This document shows, in pieces, positions 44,388-53,363 of a stretch of 64,000 nucleotides of DNA. Under the pieces are notes generated by a model. The model made no database searches. It was given only the letters and a program-made list of their open reading frames with translations, and was not told the origin of the DNA. The position numbers and the translations under genes are program-made. Positions within the stretch are counted from its first letter, which is position 1; each line of letters starts with the position of its first letter. The DNA lies in NCBI RefSeq assembly GCF_004348895.1, contig NZ_RRZK01000018.1, forward strand, positions 1-64,000. The letters are read 5' to 3'. This DNA comes from Pseudomonas vancouverensis. Its GTDB lineage: Bacteria; Pseudomonadota; Gammaproteobacteria; Pseudomonadales; Pseudomonadaceae.

Positions 44388-44416
44388 GGCTTTCGGCAAA
44401 GAGCGGACGTTGCATC
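44388..44416. repeat. Partial arm of the palindromic repeat
   Basis: ggctttcggcaaagagcgga followed by cgttgc resembles the right arm of the 43335-43392 element. It lies just after the GNAT stop. The rest of the 156-base gap holds no recognisable gene. Confidence 0.35.
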
Positions 44417-44537
44417 GGGCTGGTTTTTTCCTCGTTCGAGAGGACTTGTGAACTTTTTACTAACTCCGAGCGATCCTGCACTTACGAAATGCGTAGACCC
44501 GATTGTTGAGAGTTAGACGCTTCCCGCATGCTTTTTC

Positions 44538-45002
44538 CTAGCTACCGAAAAGAGCAGACAGGTCTCCTGTATGCCAGATGTTGTCGACGGTGACGCGTTC
44601 AATGAGCCAAACTTCTCCTTGCCTGACCATCTCCACGTCGTAACGGTTTTTCATGAGGTAGTGTCGCGACGGATCGCTTTTGAGCACGTGCTGCGCTTCC
44701 ACCAAGGCATCCAGATGCGCCTTGTCACCATCGACGCTGGCGCGAGGATTGCTCACCGAATGAGTGGTGTCGACGTGACTGAGCGCTTCTGACAGCGCTG
44801 CGACGATTGTGTCCCGACCTTCCAGCACCGGGTATTCAAAACCAGCTTTTGCGGCAGCGGGACGAAAGTCGGAAACTGCATTTTCTGCAAACGCGGATGC
44901 GAGAAGAACACTGTCTTGCAGATCGATACCTGCGGCAAATCGATAGAGTGTTTCAACCACCGAGAGTTTGTCTTCGGTTTCTTGAAGGTATTTGGACGAC
45001 AT
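44538..45002 (-). CDS. NTF2/SnoaL-like protein
   Basis: A 154-residue protein of the SnoaL-like/NTF2 fold: TEDKLSVVETLYRFAAGIDL at the start, DTTHSVSNPRASVDGDKAHL in the middle, HYLMKNRYDVEMVRQGEVWL near the end. Such proteins are cyclases, isomerases or dehydratases for small hydrophobic ligands; no function can be fixed. AAGG lies upstream of ATG 45002. It is divergent from the HxlR gene across a clear inverted repeat. Confidence 0.8.
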   Translation of the reverse strand: MSSKYLQETEDKLSVVETLYRFAAGIDLQDSVLLASAFAENAVSDFRPAAAKAGFEYPVLEGRDTIVAALSEALSHVDTTHSVSNPRASVDGDKAHLDALVEAQHVLKSDPSRHYLMKNRYDVEMVRQGEVWLIERVTVDNIWHTGDLSALFGS

Positions 45003-45032
45003 GGTTAACGCCTTATGTGAAGTGAATCACCA

Positions 45033-45051
45033 TGGTATAAGTTATATACCA
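45033..45051. promoter_or_regulatory. HxlR-type operator
   Basis: TGGTATA-agtta-TATACCA is a perfect 7-base inverted repeat centred between the divergent NTF2-like and HxlR genes (45003-45100). It overlaps AT-rich promoter-like DNA. The HxlR dimer is the obvious binder. Confidence 0.7.
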
Positions 45052-45100
45052 GATATCAATTACGCACTTTGAAGTCATCAGGTATCCCAGAGGAAACCAC

Positions 45101-45505
45101 ATGCAAGAATTGGAGGAACAGAGCCCAGCTCAAATCGCCTCGGACACAGATAACAAAGTCGATTGTTCGAGTCGTTTCTTGCTGGATCAAATCGCGGACA
45201 AGTGGTCGGTTCTGATTCTTGCGGCGCTATGTAAGAAACCGCTGCGGTTCAACGAACTCAAACGTTGTTTGGATGGCATTACCCAAAAAGCGTTGACTCA
45301 GGCGCTGCGTCGTCTGGAGCGCAATGGCATCCTTGACCGTCGAGTGATCCCTTCGTCGCAGATAGCTGTGGAGTACAGCATCACACCATTGGGCCGGACG
45401 CTGGAAGGACCGTTCCTGGCTTTGTATACCTGGACGATCAATCACGTGGACGCTGTCGTACAAGCGCAGTCGGCCTTCGACGCGCGCGAAGTCGAGGCGT
45501 TATAG
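45101..45505 (+). CDS. HxlR family regulator
   Basis: A 134-residue winged-helix regulator with the HxlR core: FLLDQIADKWSVLILAALCK, LRFNELKRCLDGITQKALTQ, ALRRLERNGILDRRVIP, VEYSITPLGRTLEGP. HxlR proteins respond to aldehydes or oxidants, often via an N-terminal Cys; CSSRF gives one candidate. AGAGGAAA precedes ATG 45101. It likely represses the NTF2-like gene and itself. It is convergent with the reductase gene only 4 bases away. Confidence 0.87.
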   Translation: MQELEEQSPAQIASDTDNKVDCSSRFLLDQIADKWSVLILAALCKKPLRFNELKRCLDGITQKALTQALRRLERNGILDRRVIPSSQIAVEYSITPLGRTLEGPFLALYTWTINHVDAVVQAQSAFDAREVEAL

Positions 45506-45509
45506 TGTT

Positions 45510-46487
45510 CTAATAATCGGTAATGGTCGTACCGTCTATGGTCTCGGCGAAACCCACGCCGAACACCCTTGCCGGCGTTTCAAAACCGGCTCGTCGCTCA
45601 CCGCCCAACACTCGACGCGCCGCCTCCACGGCGGACAACGGTGTATAGCTGTAGCCGTTCACGGTCTCGATCACCGAGCGTGCAATCGTGCCATCTGCAC
45701 CGACCACTTCAGCCACTGCACGGGCACGGTGACCCTCACGTTCTTCAATACTCGGCCCATCCGGGAGTTGTGACAGATCGCCCTCCGGGAAGGCGTCGCC
45801 CGTGATATGCACATACAGGGATATGTTTGGGATGGCGGTAGAACGCCAACCGGTAACCAGGTCACCAAAAGATAACGGTGCGCATAATGCCGGGCCCTGG
45901 CCAAAGTCGAAGTGTCGCGGTTGCGCATCCGGTGTTGCCAGAAGCTCTCCATCCACGCGGGCCATGAGACCGGCGCCGATGATCTCGCTGACACTCATGG
46001 CCGATCCCCGTGACATGGCGCCAGCGACCTGAAGTGCAACGCACAAGGTCTGAGGATTGTGCACGCGCCGGGCGACATGCATCGCCAGGCAATCTGTCGG
46101 CACCACGTCCCAGCCCACCCCAGGCAGCAACATGATCCCCGCCTGTGCAGCTTGCGTTCCCAACTGTTCTGCCAGCCGATAAACGTTGATCTCAGCGGTG
46201 ATATCCAGATAGTCGACCCCGGCCCTGATGCAAGCGTGCATCAAGGGTTGCGCCGTTTGAGCGAAAGGCCCGGCAAAATTCAGCAGTACGCCGACGCCTG
46301 CCAATGCATCTGCCCCTATGGCATCAAGGCTGAACACTCGATACGAGACACCCAGTTGCTCAGCGAGCACCCCGAGCTTTTCAGCCGTGCGCCCGGCAAT
46401 CACAACGTCCAGCCCCAGTGCTTTGGCATGTTCGGCAGCCATGCGACCCGTATAGCCTGTCGCGCCGTAAATCATCAGTTTATTCAT
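45510..46487 (-). CDS. Saccharopine dehydrogenase-like NAD(P) oxidoreductase
   Basis: A 325-residue protein with an N-terminal Rossmann turn MIYGATGYTGRMAAEHA and the FAGPFAQTAQPLMHACIRAG pattern of the saccharopine-dehydrogenase/trans-acting enoyl-reductase family. It is shorter than true saccharopine dehydrogenases. It probably reduces an unidentified substrate. It overlaps the VOC gene by ATGA (46484-46487) and is the third gene of the SDR-VOC-reductase operon. Confidence 0.8.
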   Translation of the reverse strand: MNKLMIYGATGYTGRMAAEHAKALGLDVVIAGRTAEKLGVLAEQLGVSYRVFSLDAIGADALAGVGVLLNFAGPFAQTAQPLMHACIRAGVDYLDITAEINVYRLAEQLGTQAAQAGIMLLPGVGWDVVPTDCLAMHVARRVHNPQTLCVALQVAGAMSRGSAMSVSEIIGAGLMARVDGELLATPDAQPRHFDFGQGPALCAPLSFGDLVTGWRSTAIPNISLYVHITGDAFPEGDLSQLPDGPSIEEREGHRARAVAEVVGADGTIARSVIETVNGYSYTPLSAVEAARRVLGGERRAGFETPARVFGVGFAETIDGTTITDY

Positions 46488-46885
46488 TGCGCGTGCTGCC
46501 AGTTCTTGTAGACGAATTCGAGACTGTAGCCATCCGGATCAAGCACATTGGCTGCGTAATAGTTGGGGTCGTAATGCAGTCGGGCACCGGGAGCACCGTT
46601 GTCGACTGCACCCTGTTCCATCGCAGCTGCGTAGGCGGCATTCACGTCTGCCTTGCTGTTCGCCACGAAGCCAACATGTGCCGCGCGCCCTTCGACCACG
46701 CCCTCACGCAACCAGAAAAATACCCTGCCATTGGCGCCGAATCCCTTGAGATCCGGATGGCCTGGCGGACCGTCCTTGCCGTCGTAATCGAGCCGTCCGG
46801 TGATGCCAAGCGGAGCCAGCGCCGCGGTATAGAAACGGATCGAACGTTCAACGTCACTGACCGAGATAAAAACATGATCAAGCAT
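46484..46885 (-). CDS. VOC family protein
   Basis: A 133-residue glyoxalase-like protein: MLDHVFISVSDVERSIRFYT, AAHVGFVANSKADVNAAYAA, and the metal Glu in LDPDGYSLEFVYKNW. Length and layout are those of single VOC-domain lactoylglutathione-lyase-like proteins. GAGG lies before ATG 46885; the longer frame overlaps the SDR gene. Confidence 0.85.
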   Translation of the reverse strand: MLDHVFISVSDVERSIRFYTAALAPLGITGRLDYDGKDGPPGHPDLKGFGANGRVFFWLREGVVEGRAAHVGFVANSKADVNAAYAAAMEQGAVDNGAPGARLHYDPNYYAANVLDPDGYSLEFVYKNWQHAQ

Positions 46886-46913
46886 TGTGGATGCCTCGTT
46901 TTCAGAAGGTGAT

Positions 46914-47657
46914 TTAAATGAAGTATCCGCCCGAGACTTCAATGGTCTGGGCATTGATCCAGCTACCTTCTTCAGATAGCAGCATCGCGATAACACGAGC
47001 GACGTCCTGTACTTCACCCACTCGACCCAGGGCTGTTTGCGAGGCCAGTAATGTCTCGAACTCCTCGTTTAACCCGCCACCCAACTCAGTGCGGATCGCG
47101 CCCGGCGAGACCGAATTGGCACGGATGCGCCGAGGACCAAACTCTTTGGCCATATAGCGAGTCAGCACATCAAGCCCGCCTTTGAAGGCCGCATAAGGCG
47201 CGACACCCGCCGTGGCCACACGCGTTGTGGCACTGGTCAGATTGACGATACTGGCCCCCTCTTCCATCAACGGCAGTAACGTCTGAGTCAGAAAAAACGG
47301 GCCTTTGAGGTGAACGTTCAACAACCCGTCAAACTGCGCTTCAGTGACCGTGTCCAAGGGATTGAACAAACCATGGCCGCCGTTGTTCACCAAACCGCCA
47401 AGGCGGGTCACGCCCCAGGTTGCCTGCAAGGAGCGCTGAACCGCGTCGCGAAAACTGCCGAAACGGCTTATGTCGGCAACGTCGAGTTCGAGTGCCACCG
47501 CCTTGCCGCCCGATGCCCGGATGCGCTCGACAACAGACGTCGCCGAATCCGCGTCACGCTTGTAGGTGACAATGACGCCCATGCCGCGCTGGGCGCAATG
47601 CTCGGCGGCACTGGCACCGATGCCCCGGCTGCCACCTGTAATAACGACAACGCTCAT
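46914..47657 (-). CDS. SDR family oxidoreductase
   Basis: A 247-residue short-chain dehydrogenase: cofactor turn ITGGSRGIGASAA, NNGGHGLF (the usual NNAG), Ser in NLTSATTR and Tyr-x-x-x-Lys in PYAAFKGGLD. It resembles FabG-like ketoreductases. GGAGC lies before ATG 47657. It is divergent from the AraC gene and first in the reductase operon. Confidence 0.87.
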   Translation of the reverse strand: MSVVVITGGSRGIGASAAEHCAQRGMGVIVTYKRDADSATSVVERIRASGGKAVALELDVADISRFGSFRDAVQRSLQATWGVTRLGGLVNNGGHGLFNPLDTVTEAQFDGLLNVHLKGPFFLTQTLLPLMEEGASIVNLTSATTRVATAGVAPYAAFKGGLDVLTRYMAKEFGPRRIRANSVSPGAIRTELGGGLNEEFETLLASQTALGRVGEVQDVARVIAMLLSEEGSWINAQTIEVSGGYFI

Positions 47658-47787
47658 AAGGTGCTCCAATGTCACTGAAAATGAGTCATTACAGTAACCA
47701 TTGCTTTCACCGTGAACGCAGCCATTCCTACTCGAATCCTGCCTGTTTCTGCTTTTTGCTTGCACGAGCGCAGTTGCCTGGGTTCAG

Positions 47788-48690
47788 ATGCCTCGTATGA
47801 CAAATCCATTGAAAGAACTGCGGGCTTTGGCTGCACAAGCCGAAAACCGTCGCACAGAAACGGGTATCCCGCGTGTGGCCATGGTGCAGGGTGAGATTCC
47901 CGAGCACATGCTGGCAGCTGTTTACGAGCCGATGATCAACCTGATCCTGCGCGGCAGTAAGTCGATGACCATCGCGGACCGCACGTTGCGCTACGATCCT
48001 GCGACGTATTTTGTGATGTCCATCGAGCTGCCGGCTGTAGGCCAGGTACACCCCGACGCCAATGGCGAGCCTTACCTCGCCGTCAGCCTGACACTCGAGC
48101 CGACGGTACTGGCAAACCTGTTAGCCGATCTTCCGAAACCCGACGGGCAGTACGACAGGAACGCAGGCTTCTCGGTAGCCCCGGTCACACCTGAGCTGAT
48201 GGATGCCTGGGTACGAATGTTGCGCTTGATGAATCGCCCAGAAGAGATTGCCGCCCTGGGCCCCGTTTATGAACGGGAGATTCTGTATCGTGTCCTGCAA
48301 GGCCCCCACGGATGGATGTTGCGTGACATCGCGGCCCCTGACAGCGCCATGGCCAGGGTCAGCCTGGCCATTCAGCACATACGCCGTGATTACGCTGAAT
48401 CCATACGGGTCGAGACCCTGGCGCAACGGGTTTCGATGAGTGTTTCAGCCTTCCACCGCCACTTCAAAGCCGTGACCGCACTGAGCCCGTTGCAGTATCA
48501 GAAAAGGGTTCGACTGCTCCAGGCACGGACACTGATGGTCGCCAGTGCCAAAAGTGTTACCCATGCGGCATTTGAAGTCGGCTATGAAAGCGCTACTCAA
48601 TTCAGTCGCGATTACGCACGGGTGTTTGGCTTACCGCCAGCGCGCGATGCAGCCAGGATTCTGGGAGAAAGCCGAGGTGAGAAAAGGTAG
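47788..48690 (+). CDS. AraC family regulator
   Basis: A 300-residue regulator: AraC_N/cupin-like ligand domain (GIPRVAMVQGEIPEHMLAAV, PATYFVMSIELPAVGQ) and two helix-turn-helices at the C-terminus (LAQRVSMSVSAFHRHFKAVT; AFEVGYESATQFSRDYARVF). It is divergent from the SDR-VOC-reductase operon and the likely activator of it. No strong ribosome site precedes ATG 47788; ATG 47797 is possible. Confidence 0.87.
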   Translation: MPRMTNPLKELRALAAQAENRRTETGIPRVAMVQGEIPEHMLAAVYEPMINLILRGSKSMTIADRTLRYDPATYFVMSIELPAVGQVHPDANGEPYLAVSLTLEPTVLANLLADLPKPDGQYDRNAGFSVAPVTPELMDAWVRMLRLMNRPEEIAALGPVYEREILYRVLQGPHGWMLRDIAAPDSAMARVSLAIQHIRRDYAESIRVETLAQRVSMSVSAFHRHFKAVTALSPLQYQKRVRLLQARTLMVASAKSVTHAAFEVGYESATQFSRDYARVFGLPPARDAARILGESRGEKR

Positions 48691-49078
48691 GTTGGTGGCG
48701 CTTCTATGTTGCTTGTTGGCTGCTGAGTTTTTAGCGTTCGCGATGGGGAAATTACTGCACTTCGTGACAGGCAGAAAACGGCCAAAAGCGGACGCTCGCC
48801 CCCGAAGGGGTCCAGGCGCCCAGGTTCGGGTCGAGGTAAACAGCTGCACATCGCCCCCCCCCCGGAAAATACGCTGCTAGGGCGTCGTTGTAGACGGGCA
48901 ACTCGTTGTATTGATTGTAAGTAGTTCTTTGTGACCGAAGGTGGGAATTGGAATGATCATTTTTTATCCTCATGCAGGTAATCGAGGAAACGAAGAATCC
49001 GCCTGCAATACCGCTCCCCCTCCCGCTTCGACTAAACGTCTTTTGCCGAGACCATTTTGGTATTTGTCGACAGCATGG
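48691..49078. other. Gene-free gap with repeat remnant and C10 tract
   Basis: 388 bases without a supported gene. A right arm of the palindromic repeat is at about 48740-48795 (acaggcagaaaacggccaaa then agcggacgctc). A run of ten C lies at 48854-48863. Short overlapping frames on both strands here have no recognisable motif and are treated as chance. Confidence 0.45.
48740..48795. repeat. Partial copy of the palindromic repeat (right arm)
   Basis: attactgcacttcgtgacag followed by gcagaaaacggccaaaagcg matches the loop and right arm of the 43335-43392 element and shares attactgc-cttcgtgac-ggca with 54487-54520. The left arm is decayed. Confidence 0.45.
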
Positions 49079-50026
49079 CTACCTGAGCGGATGAACGAGC
49101 GATGAAACTGTGTCGCTCATTGAGGCCCTGGAGAACCCTTCAAAGACTGACTCCACAAGCGCTTTCGCCTCTATTGCGGCTGGCAAAAGAGTTCTCGCCG
49201 CAAGGCTTACCGTGCCAAACCGAGCGCTGCGCTGGAGCGGAGGATCAAGTATCACTTCCCTTAGTGCTCCACATTCAATGGAGCCTCGAAAAACAGGCTT
49301 ATTACCAAACGCCACCATTCGGCCGCCCAGCGCCGCGGCTTCTACGTCCCGGAAGTCATCACTGCGGAACGAGATGAAAGAGGCGGCAGATTGCTCGAAG
49401 TACTCGCTAAGGTCCGCCATGGCCCAGGGCGAGAGTGCGATGGAGCTGATGCGGTGGTTCAGCAGTTCACTGCGCGTTACGACCGATTGATTGGCAAGTG
49501 GATGGTTGGGTGCACAGAAAAACCCACTCGGCCAACGGGGTAATGGGCTCAGAAGTAGATCGTTTCTGTCTTCCAGCAACGCAATATCACCGAACACAAT
49601 GTCGACCTGCTCATCGAGCAGCAGCCGCAGTAATGCATCCCGCTCCCCACGTTTGATATTCACCCGCAGCTGAGGTGCATGCTCGGCGAAGTAGTCGAGT
49701 AACGGTTCAATCAGCACAATCGCAGCGGTCGAGCCCAGGCCAATTGACAACTCTCCGTATTCACCCCTTTGCATCAGCGCAAGATCGCGGCGAAGTTCAT
49801 TGGTTTCCAGGACAATCTTGCGAGCACGTTCGGTAAACACCTTGCCGTATGGCGTAAGCGACACGCCCCGTTTGGTACGTTCGAAGAGCATGACGCCAAG
49901 TTCGGCCTCAATCGACTGAATACTTCGAGACAACGCAGGCTGGCTGAGATTTACATCAACGCTGGCTCGACTGAACGTCAGATTTTTCGCAAGTCCCAAT
50001 ACATGGACGAGTTTCCGGATATCCAC
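49079..50026 (-). CDS. LysR family regulator
   Basis: A LysR protein of about 315 residues: VDIRKLVHVLGLAKNLTFSR, LSQPALSRSIQSIEAELGVM (recognition helix) and an effector domain beginning GELSIGLGSTAAIVLIEPLL. GTG 50026 is preferred because GGAG lies six bases upstream and LysR proteins commonly start at this point; ATG 50044 adds six residues. It is divergent from the M20 amidohydrolase gene and probably activates it together with the NCS1 permease gene. Confidence 0.85.
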   Translation of the reverse strand: MDIRKLVHVLGLAKNLTFSRASVDVNLSQPALSRSIQSIEAELGVMLFERTKRGVSLTPYGKVFTERARKIVLETNELRRDLALMQRGEYGELSIGLGSTAAIVLIEPLLDYFAEHAPQLRVNIKRGERDALLRLLLDEQVDIVFGDIALLEDRNDLLLSPLPRWPSGFFCAPNHPLANQSVVTRSELLNHRISSIALSPWAMADLSEYFEQSAASFISFRSDDFRDVEAAALGGRMVAFGNKPVFRGSIECGALREVILDPPLQRSARFGTVSLAARTLLPAAIEAKALVESVFEGFSRASMSDTVSSLVHPLR

Positions 50027-50044
50027 AGACGTCTCCAAAGACAT

Positions 50045-50342
50045 AGTACGAGCAATAAGACCAGGTATCCCTGTGAGTTGGCCGAGCCTCTGCCTGCTGA
50101 ATGCATTAATTCGGGGAACCTACGCCCTAATCCGACAACGATCAAGACACAGTGCCGGTCTGCACAAGCGGCCAGTTTTTATTATGTGCTCGCCGCATAG
50201 ACCATCTGTTTTTTTGCATTAGCCGTCCCGGCGCGCGGCCAATAGCATGGCTAAACCGAGCAGGCGATCTCGATATCCGACAGCGAAGGACACTCGATTT
50301 CCCTCGCCAAACTTTAAACATTCATTCAAGCCGGAAACAACA
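50045..50342. other. Intergenic regulatory region between LysR and M20 genes
   Basis: About 300 bases. It should carry both promoters and LysR sites. A ttagcc/ggctaa inverted repeat spans about 50219-50255 and an AT-rich stretch (ctgtttttttgcattag) precedes it. No gene is supported here; a frame in phase with the amidohydrolase runs from 50247 but starts before the GGAAA site. Confidence 0.35.
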
Positions 50343-51560
50343 ATGCCTATCAGCTCCAAGGTTAAAACGCTGGCGTCTGAAATGAGAGCCTGGCGGCACA
50401 CGATCCACAGCAAGCCGGAGGTCGCCTTTCAGGAACACGGGACTGCCGGATTTGTAGCCGAGCTTCTGCATGGTTTTGGCGTCGAAGTTCACACCGGCAT
50501 TGGACAGACCGGCGTGGTAGGGATCATCAACGGCCGGCTCGGGGACGGTCCATCGATCGCTCTGCGCGCCGACATGGATGCCTTGCCGATGGTCGAACAG
50601 GGTCACCCGGTTTACCGCTCTGTCCATGAGGGCGTTTTTCATGGTTGCGGCCATGACGGACACGTCTGCATTTTGCTGGGCGCTGCCAGCTATCTCGCGG
50701 CGAACCCGATGTTTCGCGGCAAGGTTGTATTGATATTCCAGCCGGCCGAAGAAATCGTCTGTGGAAGCCAGGCAATGCTGGACGATGGCTTGCTGGAGCG
50801 GTTCCCGTTCGATGAGCTGTATAGCCTGCATAACGACCCAATGTTAGCCCCGCAGAAAATTGGCGTGCGTGCAGGAGCCCAACAAGCTTCTTCAGACTTC
50901 TTCACCATCCGCATCGATGGCGTAGGCACCCATGCGGGGATGCCTCATTTGGGCGTAGACCCCATAGCGATTGGTGCATTGTTGGTTGGCGCCTTGCAGA
51001 CGATTGTCAGCCGCTCGGTCAACCCACTGGACAGCGTTGTGATCTCGGTCGCCTGCTTTCATGCTGGCGAAGCGCCGAATGTGATTCCTCATCAAGCCGT
51101 ACTGGAAGGAACGATCCGAGCCTTGTCCAGCGCTTCACAGGCGCTGGCGATTCAACGCATGCGGGAAATCTGCAAGGGCTTCGAACAAGCGAATGGTACG
51201 CAGATCACGCTCGAACTCACTCACGGTGTCCCACCGATCATGAACAGTGACCAACCTGTTCAGTGCGTGGTGTCTGCTGCTCGTGAAGTGGTCGGCAAAG
51301 AAAACGTCATCGAGGGCATTACACCTCTGATGGCCTGTGACGATGTGGCGAACTTCCTCAAAGTGCGACCCGGTTGCCACTTTCTACTAGGGCAAGGTGG
51401 ACGCATGTGCCACCACCCAGAGTACGACTTCAACGATGACGTGGCACCTGTCGGTGTAGCCATGTTCCTGGAAATTGTCCGGTCTCGGCTAGATGCAACC
51501 TTTGAAGACAAAGACATATCACTTGCGACCACCGCAGCTGCCAGGTGTCAGCCCTGTTAA
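50343..51560 (+). CDS. M20 family amidohydrolase (hippurate hydrolase-like)
   Basis: A 405-residue metallo-amidohydrolase. Metal and catalytic residues are visible in ALRADMDALPMVE (Asp), FHGCGHDGHVC (C102, H104), FQPAEEIVC (E136, E137) and GVGTHAGMPHLGVDPI (dimer-domain His). The M20D group cleaves N-acyl amino acids. GGAAA lies before ATG 50343. It is followed by an NCS1 permease gene with a 40-base gap, so the substrate is probably an N-acyl or heterocycle-derived compound imported by it. Confidence 0.87.
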   Translation: MPISSKVKTLASEMRAWRHTIHSKPEVAFQEHGTAGFVAELLHGFGVEVHTGIGQTGVVGIINGRLGDGPSIALRADMDALPMVEQGHPVYRSVHEGVFHGCGHDGHVCILLGAASYLAANPMFRGKVVLIFQPAEEIVCGSQAMLDDGLLERFPFDELYSLHNDPMLAPQKIGVRAGAQQASSDFFTIRIDGVGTHAGMPHLGVDPIAIGALLVGALQTIVSRSVNPLDSVVISVACFHAGEAPNVIPHQAVLEGTIRALSSASQALAIQRMREICKGFEQANGTQITLELTHGVPPIMNSDQPVQCVVSAAREVVGKENVIEGITPLMACDDVANFLKVRPGCHFLLGQGGRMCHHPEYDFNDDVAPVGVAMFLEIVRSRLDATFEDKDISLATTAAARCQPC

Positions 51561-51600
51561 TCCATTCAATAAACATACAACAATAAAATTGGAGACTCAC

Positions 51601-53019
51601 ATGGGAACTTCCCCCAACACGTCCAGGAACGGTCCACTGATAGAGCGACGTTCAATCGACTTTATTCCTGACAATGAACGTCACGGCAGCCTATGGAGCC
51701 AATTTACTCTCTGGGTCAGTGCCAACTTGACGGTCACCTGTGCGGTGACCGGCGCCCTCACGGTAGTACTGGGCGGCGATGTGTTCTGGTCCCTGGTCGG
51801 CCTGTTCATTGGCCAGTTGATTGGCGGCATGGTCATGGCCCTTCACGGGGCCCAAGGGCCACGCACCGGCCTGCCACAAATGATCACCAGCCGCGTCCAG
51901 TTCGGTGTGTACGGCGCCATCATCCCATTGGTACTGGTATGCATCATGTATGTCGGCTTTCTGACCAGCAGTACAGTGTTGACCGGCCAGGCGGTAGGGC
52001 AATTGTTGGACGTCAGCACTACCAGCGCCATTCTGATCCTGGGCGTGCTGGTCGCGTTACTCGCGCTCTTCGGCTACAGAACGATCCACGCGCTAGGCCG
52101 GGTCTACAGTGTTGTGGGCGGGTTGACCTTCCTGTATTTGTTCGTCAGTTTGCTCAGCGGGCATGAAGTTTCAGCGCTGTTGGGCAACCGACATTTTACC
52201 TGGCCGACATTTCTGTTTGCTTTGTCGCTGTCTGCTTCGTGGCAAATTTCTTATGGCCCGTATGTGGCGGATTACTCCCGATATTTGCCTCGCTCAACAT
52301 CACCGACCCTAACCTTTGTGATGGTCGGTGCAGGTTCCGTGCTGGGATCACAATTGGCCATGACGTTCGGCGTGTTTGCAGCGGCTATCGCTGGCGACCG
52401 CTTTGCCGGCCACGAAGTCACCTTTATGGTTGGGCTCGGCTCCGTCGGCCTAGTCGCCACAGTCCTGTATTTGGCGATCACCCTCGGTAAGTTGATGTCG
52501 TCGGCACTTAGCATCTATGGAAGCGTGATGTCGGTGGCTACCATTTCAACTGCTTTAACCGGGAAGAGTGCTATCGGCAATGGCATGCGTTTTGTGCTGA
52601 TCATGTCCGTCGTTACGCTGTACACCAGTCTGGCGTTGGTCGCCGACCATGGATTTCTCAAAACATTCGGCCACTTTATCCTGTTCTTGCTGGCGTTCTT
52701 CACCCCCTGGAGTGCTATCAACCTTGTCGACTACTACTGCGTCGAGAAAGACAATATTGATGTGCAGGCCCTCAACGATGTGAATGGACGTTATGGCAAG
52801 TGGAACATTCCCGGTATCTCGACCTATATCCTCGGGGTATTGATCCAGATTCCGTTCATGTCTTCGGAGTTCTACACTGGCCCATTGTTCGACTTCTTCG
52901 GTGGCATCGACGTTTCCTGGATTGTCGGACTCCTGATCCCTGGCGCGCTTTACTACTTTTGCTCCCGCTATCGCTTGCCACATCAGACGCAGCAGGCCGT
53001 TCAATCAAACAGGGTCTGA
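51601..53019 (+). CDS. NCS1 family permease (purine/cytosine/hydantoin type)
   Basis: A 472-residue inner-membrane protein with about 12 helices. NCS1 landmarks are LWVSANLTVTCAVTGALTVV, YGPYVADYSRYLP and PWSAINLVDYYCVEK. The family imports nucleobases, allantoin or hydantoins by cation symport. GGAG lies before ATG 51601. It is co-transcribed with the M20 gene. Confidence 0.88.
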   Translation: MGTSPNTSRNGPLIERRSIDFIPDNERHGSLWSQFTLWVSANLTVTCAVTGALTVVLGGDVFWSLVGLFIGQLIGGMVMALHGAQGPRTGLPQMITSRVQFGVYGAIIPLVLVCIMYVGFLTSSTVLTGQAVGQLLDVSTTSAILILGVLVALLALFGYRTIHALGRVYSVVGGLTFLYLFVSLLSGHEVSALLGNRHFTWPTFLFALSLSASWQISYGPYVADYSRYLPRSTSPTLTFVMVGAGSVLGSQLAMTFGVFAAAIAGDRFAGHEVTFMVGLGSVGLVATVLYLAITLGKLMSSALSIYGSVMSVATISTALTGKSAIGNGMRFVLIMSVVTLYTSLALVADHGFLKTFGHFILFLLAFFTPWSAINLVDYYCVEKDNIDVQALNDVNGRYGKWNIPGISTYILGVLIQIPFMSSEFYTGPLFDFFGGIDVSWIVGLLIPGALYYFCSRYRLPHQTQQAVQSNRV

Positions 53020-53029
53020 AGAGCTGCTA

Positions 53030-53082
53030 TAGGTCGGTTGCTGTCTTTTAGTAAGGGCAAAAGCCGGCCAAACGCGTACGTT
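53030..53082. repeat. Decayed copy of the palindromic repeat
   Basis: ggtcggttgctgtc on the left and agggcaaaagccggccaaac on the right are imperfectly complementary and follow the consensus of the 43335-43392 element. It begins about a dozen bases after the NCS1 permease stop. Confidence 0.4.
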
Positions 53083-53215
53083 CACAACCCCTCCCGAAAA
53101 CCTCAATTACACTGCTCCAAGCTCAATTTAGAGCTTGCATGCACGTCTGCCGCTTAAAAAGTCCTGGCTTACGCCTTTACATCTAGCTGCAACCTTCGCG
53201 GTCTGCTGAATGCCT

Positions 53216-53236
53216 TGCCCTCCCGCCTGGGAGGGC
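53216..53236. terminator. GC-rich hairpin in the 53 kb gap
   Basis: gccctccc-gcct-gggagggc is an 8-base perfect stem, extended by tgcctt (53211-53216) and aaggca further out with a small bulge. It lacks a T-run on the plus strand, so it may be a structured RNA element or a weak terminator for the NCS1 operon. Confidence 0.4.
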
Positions 53237-53363
53237 ACTTGAAGGCAAGTCATTGGCAGATGCCGATGACTTAACTCTTTTTGATTCACATGAAGGCAGT
53301 CGCCCCGAGGCACCCAAGCCAACCCGGTGAATTTACGCGCACTCTCAATTGAAGGACGCCGTT

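Larger units (their letters stand above)
53020..53363. other. Gene-free gap with repeat remnant and hairpin
   Basis: 344 bases. A decayed full copy of the palindromic repeat is at about 53030-53082 (ggtcggttgctgtc, then agggcaaaagccggccaaac). A strong hairpin gccctccc / gggagggc at about 53216-53236 has an outer tgcctt / aaggca extension. No coding frame is convincing. Confidence 0.4.

Noticed and set aside
48854..48863. C10 homopolymer as a phase-variable tract
   Set aside because: It is not inside or close to a supported reading frame or promoter.
48752..48973. Minus-strand 73-codon frame in the 48.7-49.1 kb gap
   Set aside because: Read at first as a possible RHS or toxin remnant because of YNQYNELPVYNDALAAYFPG; no RHS core motif is present and the frame crosses the repeat arm and the C10 tract.
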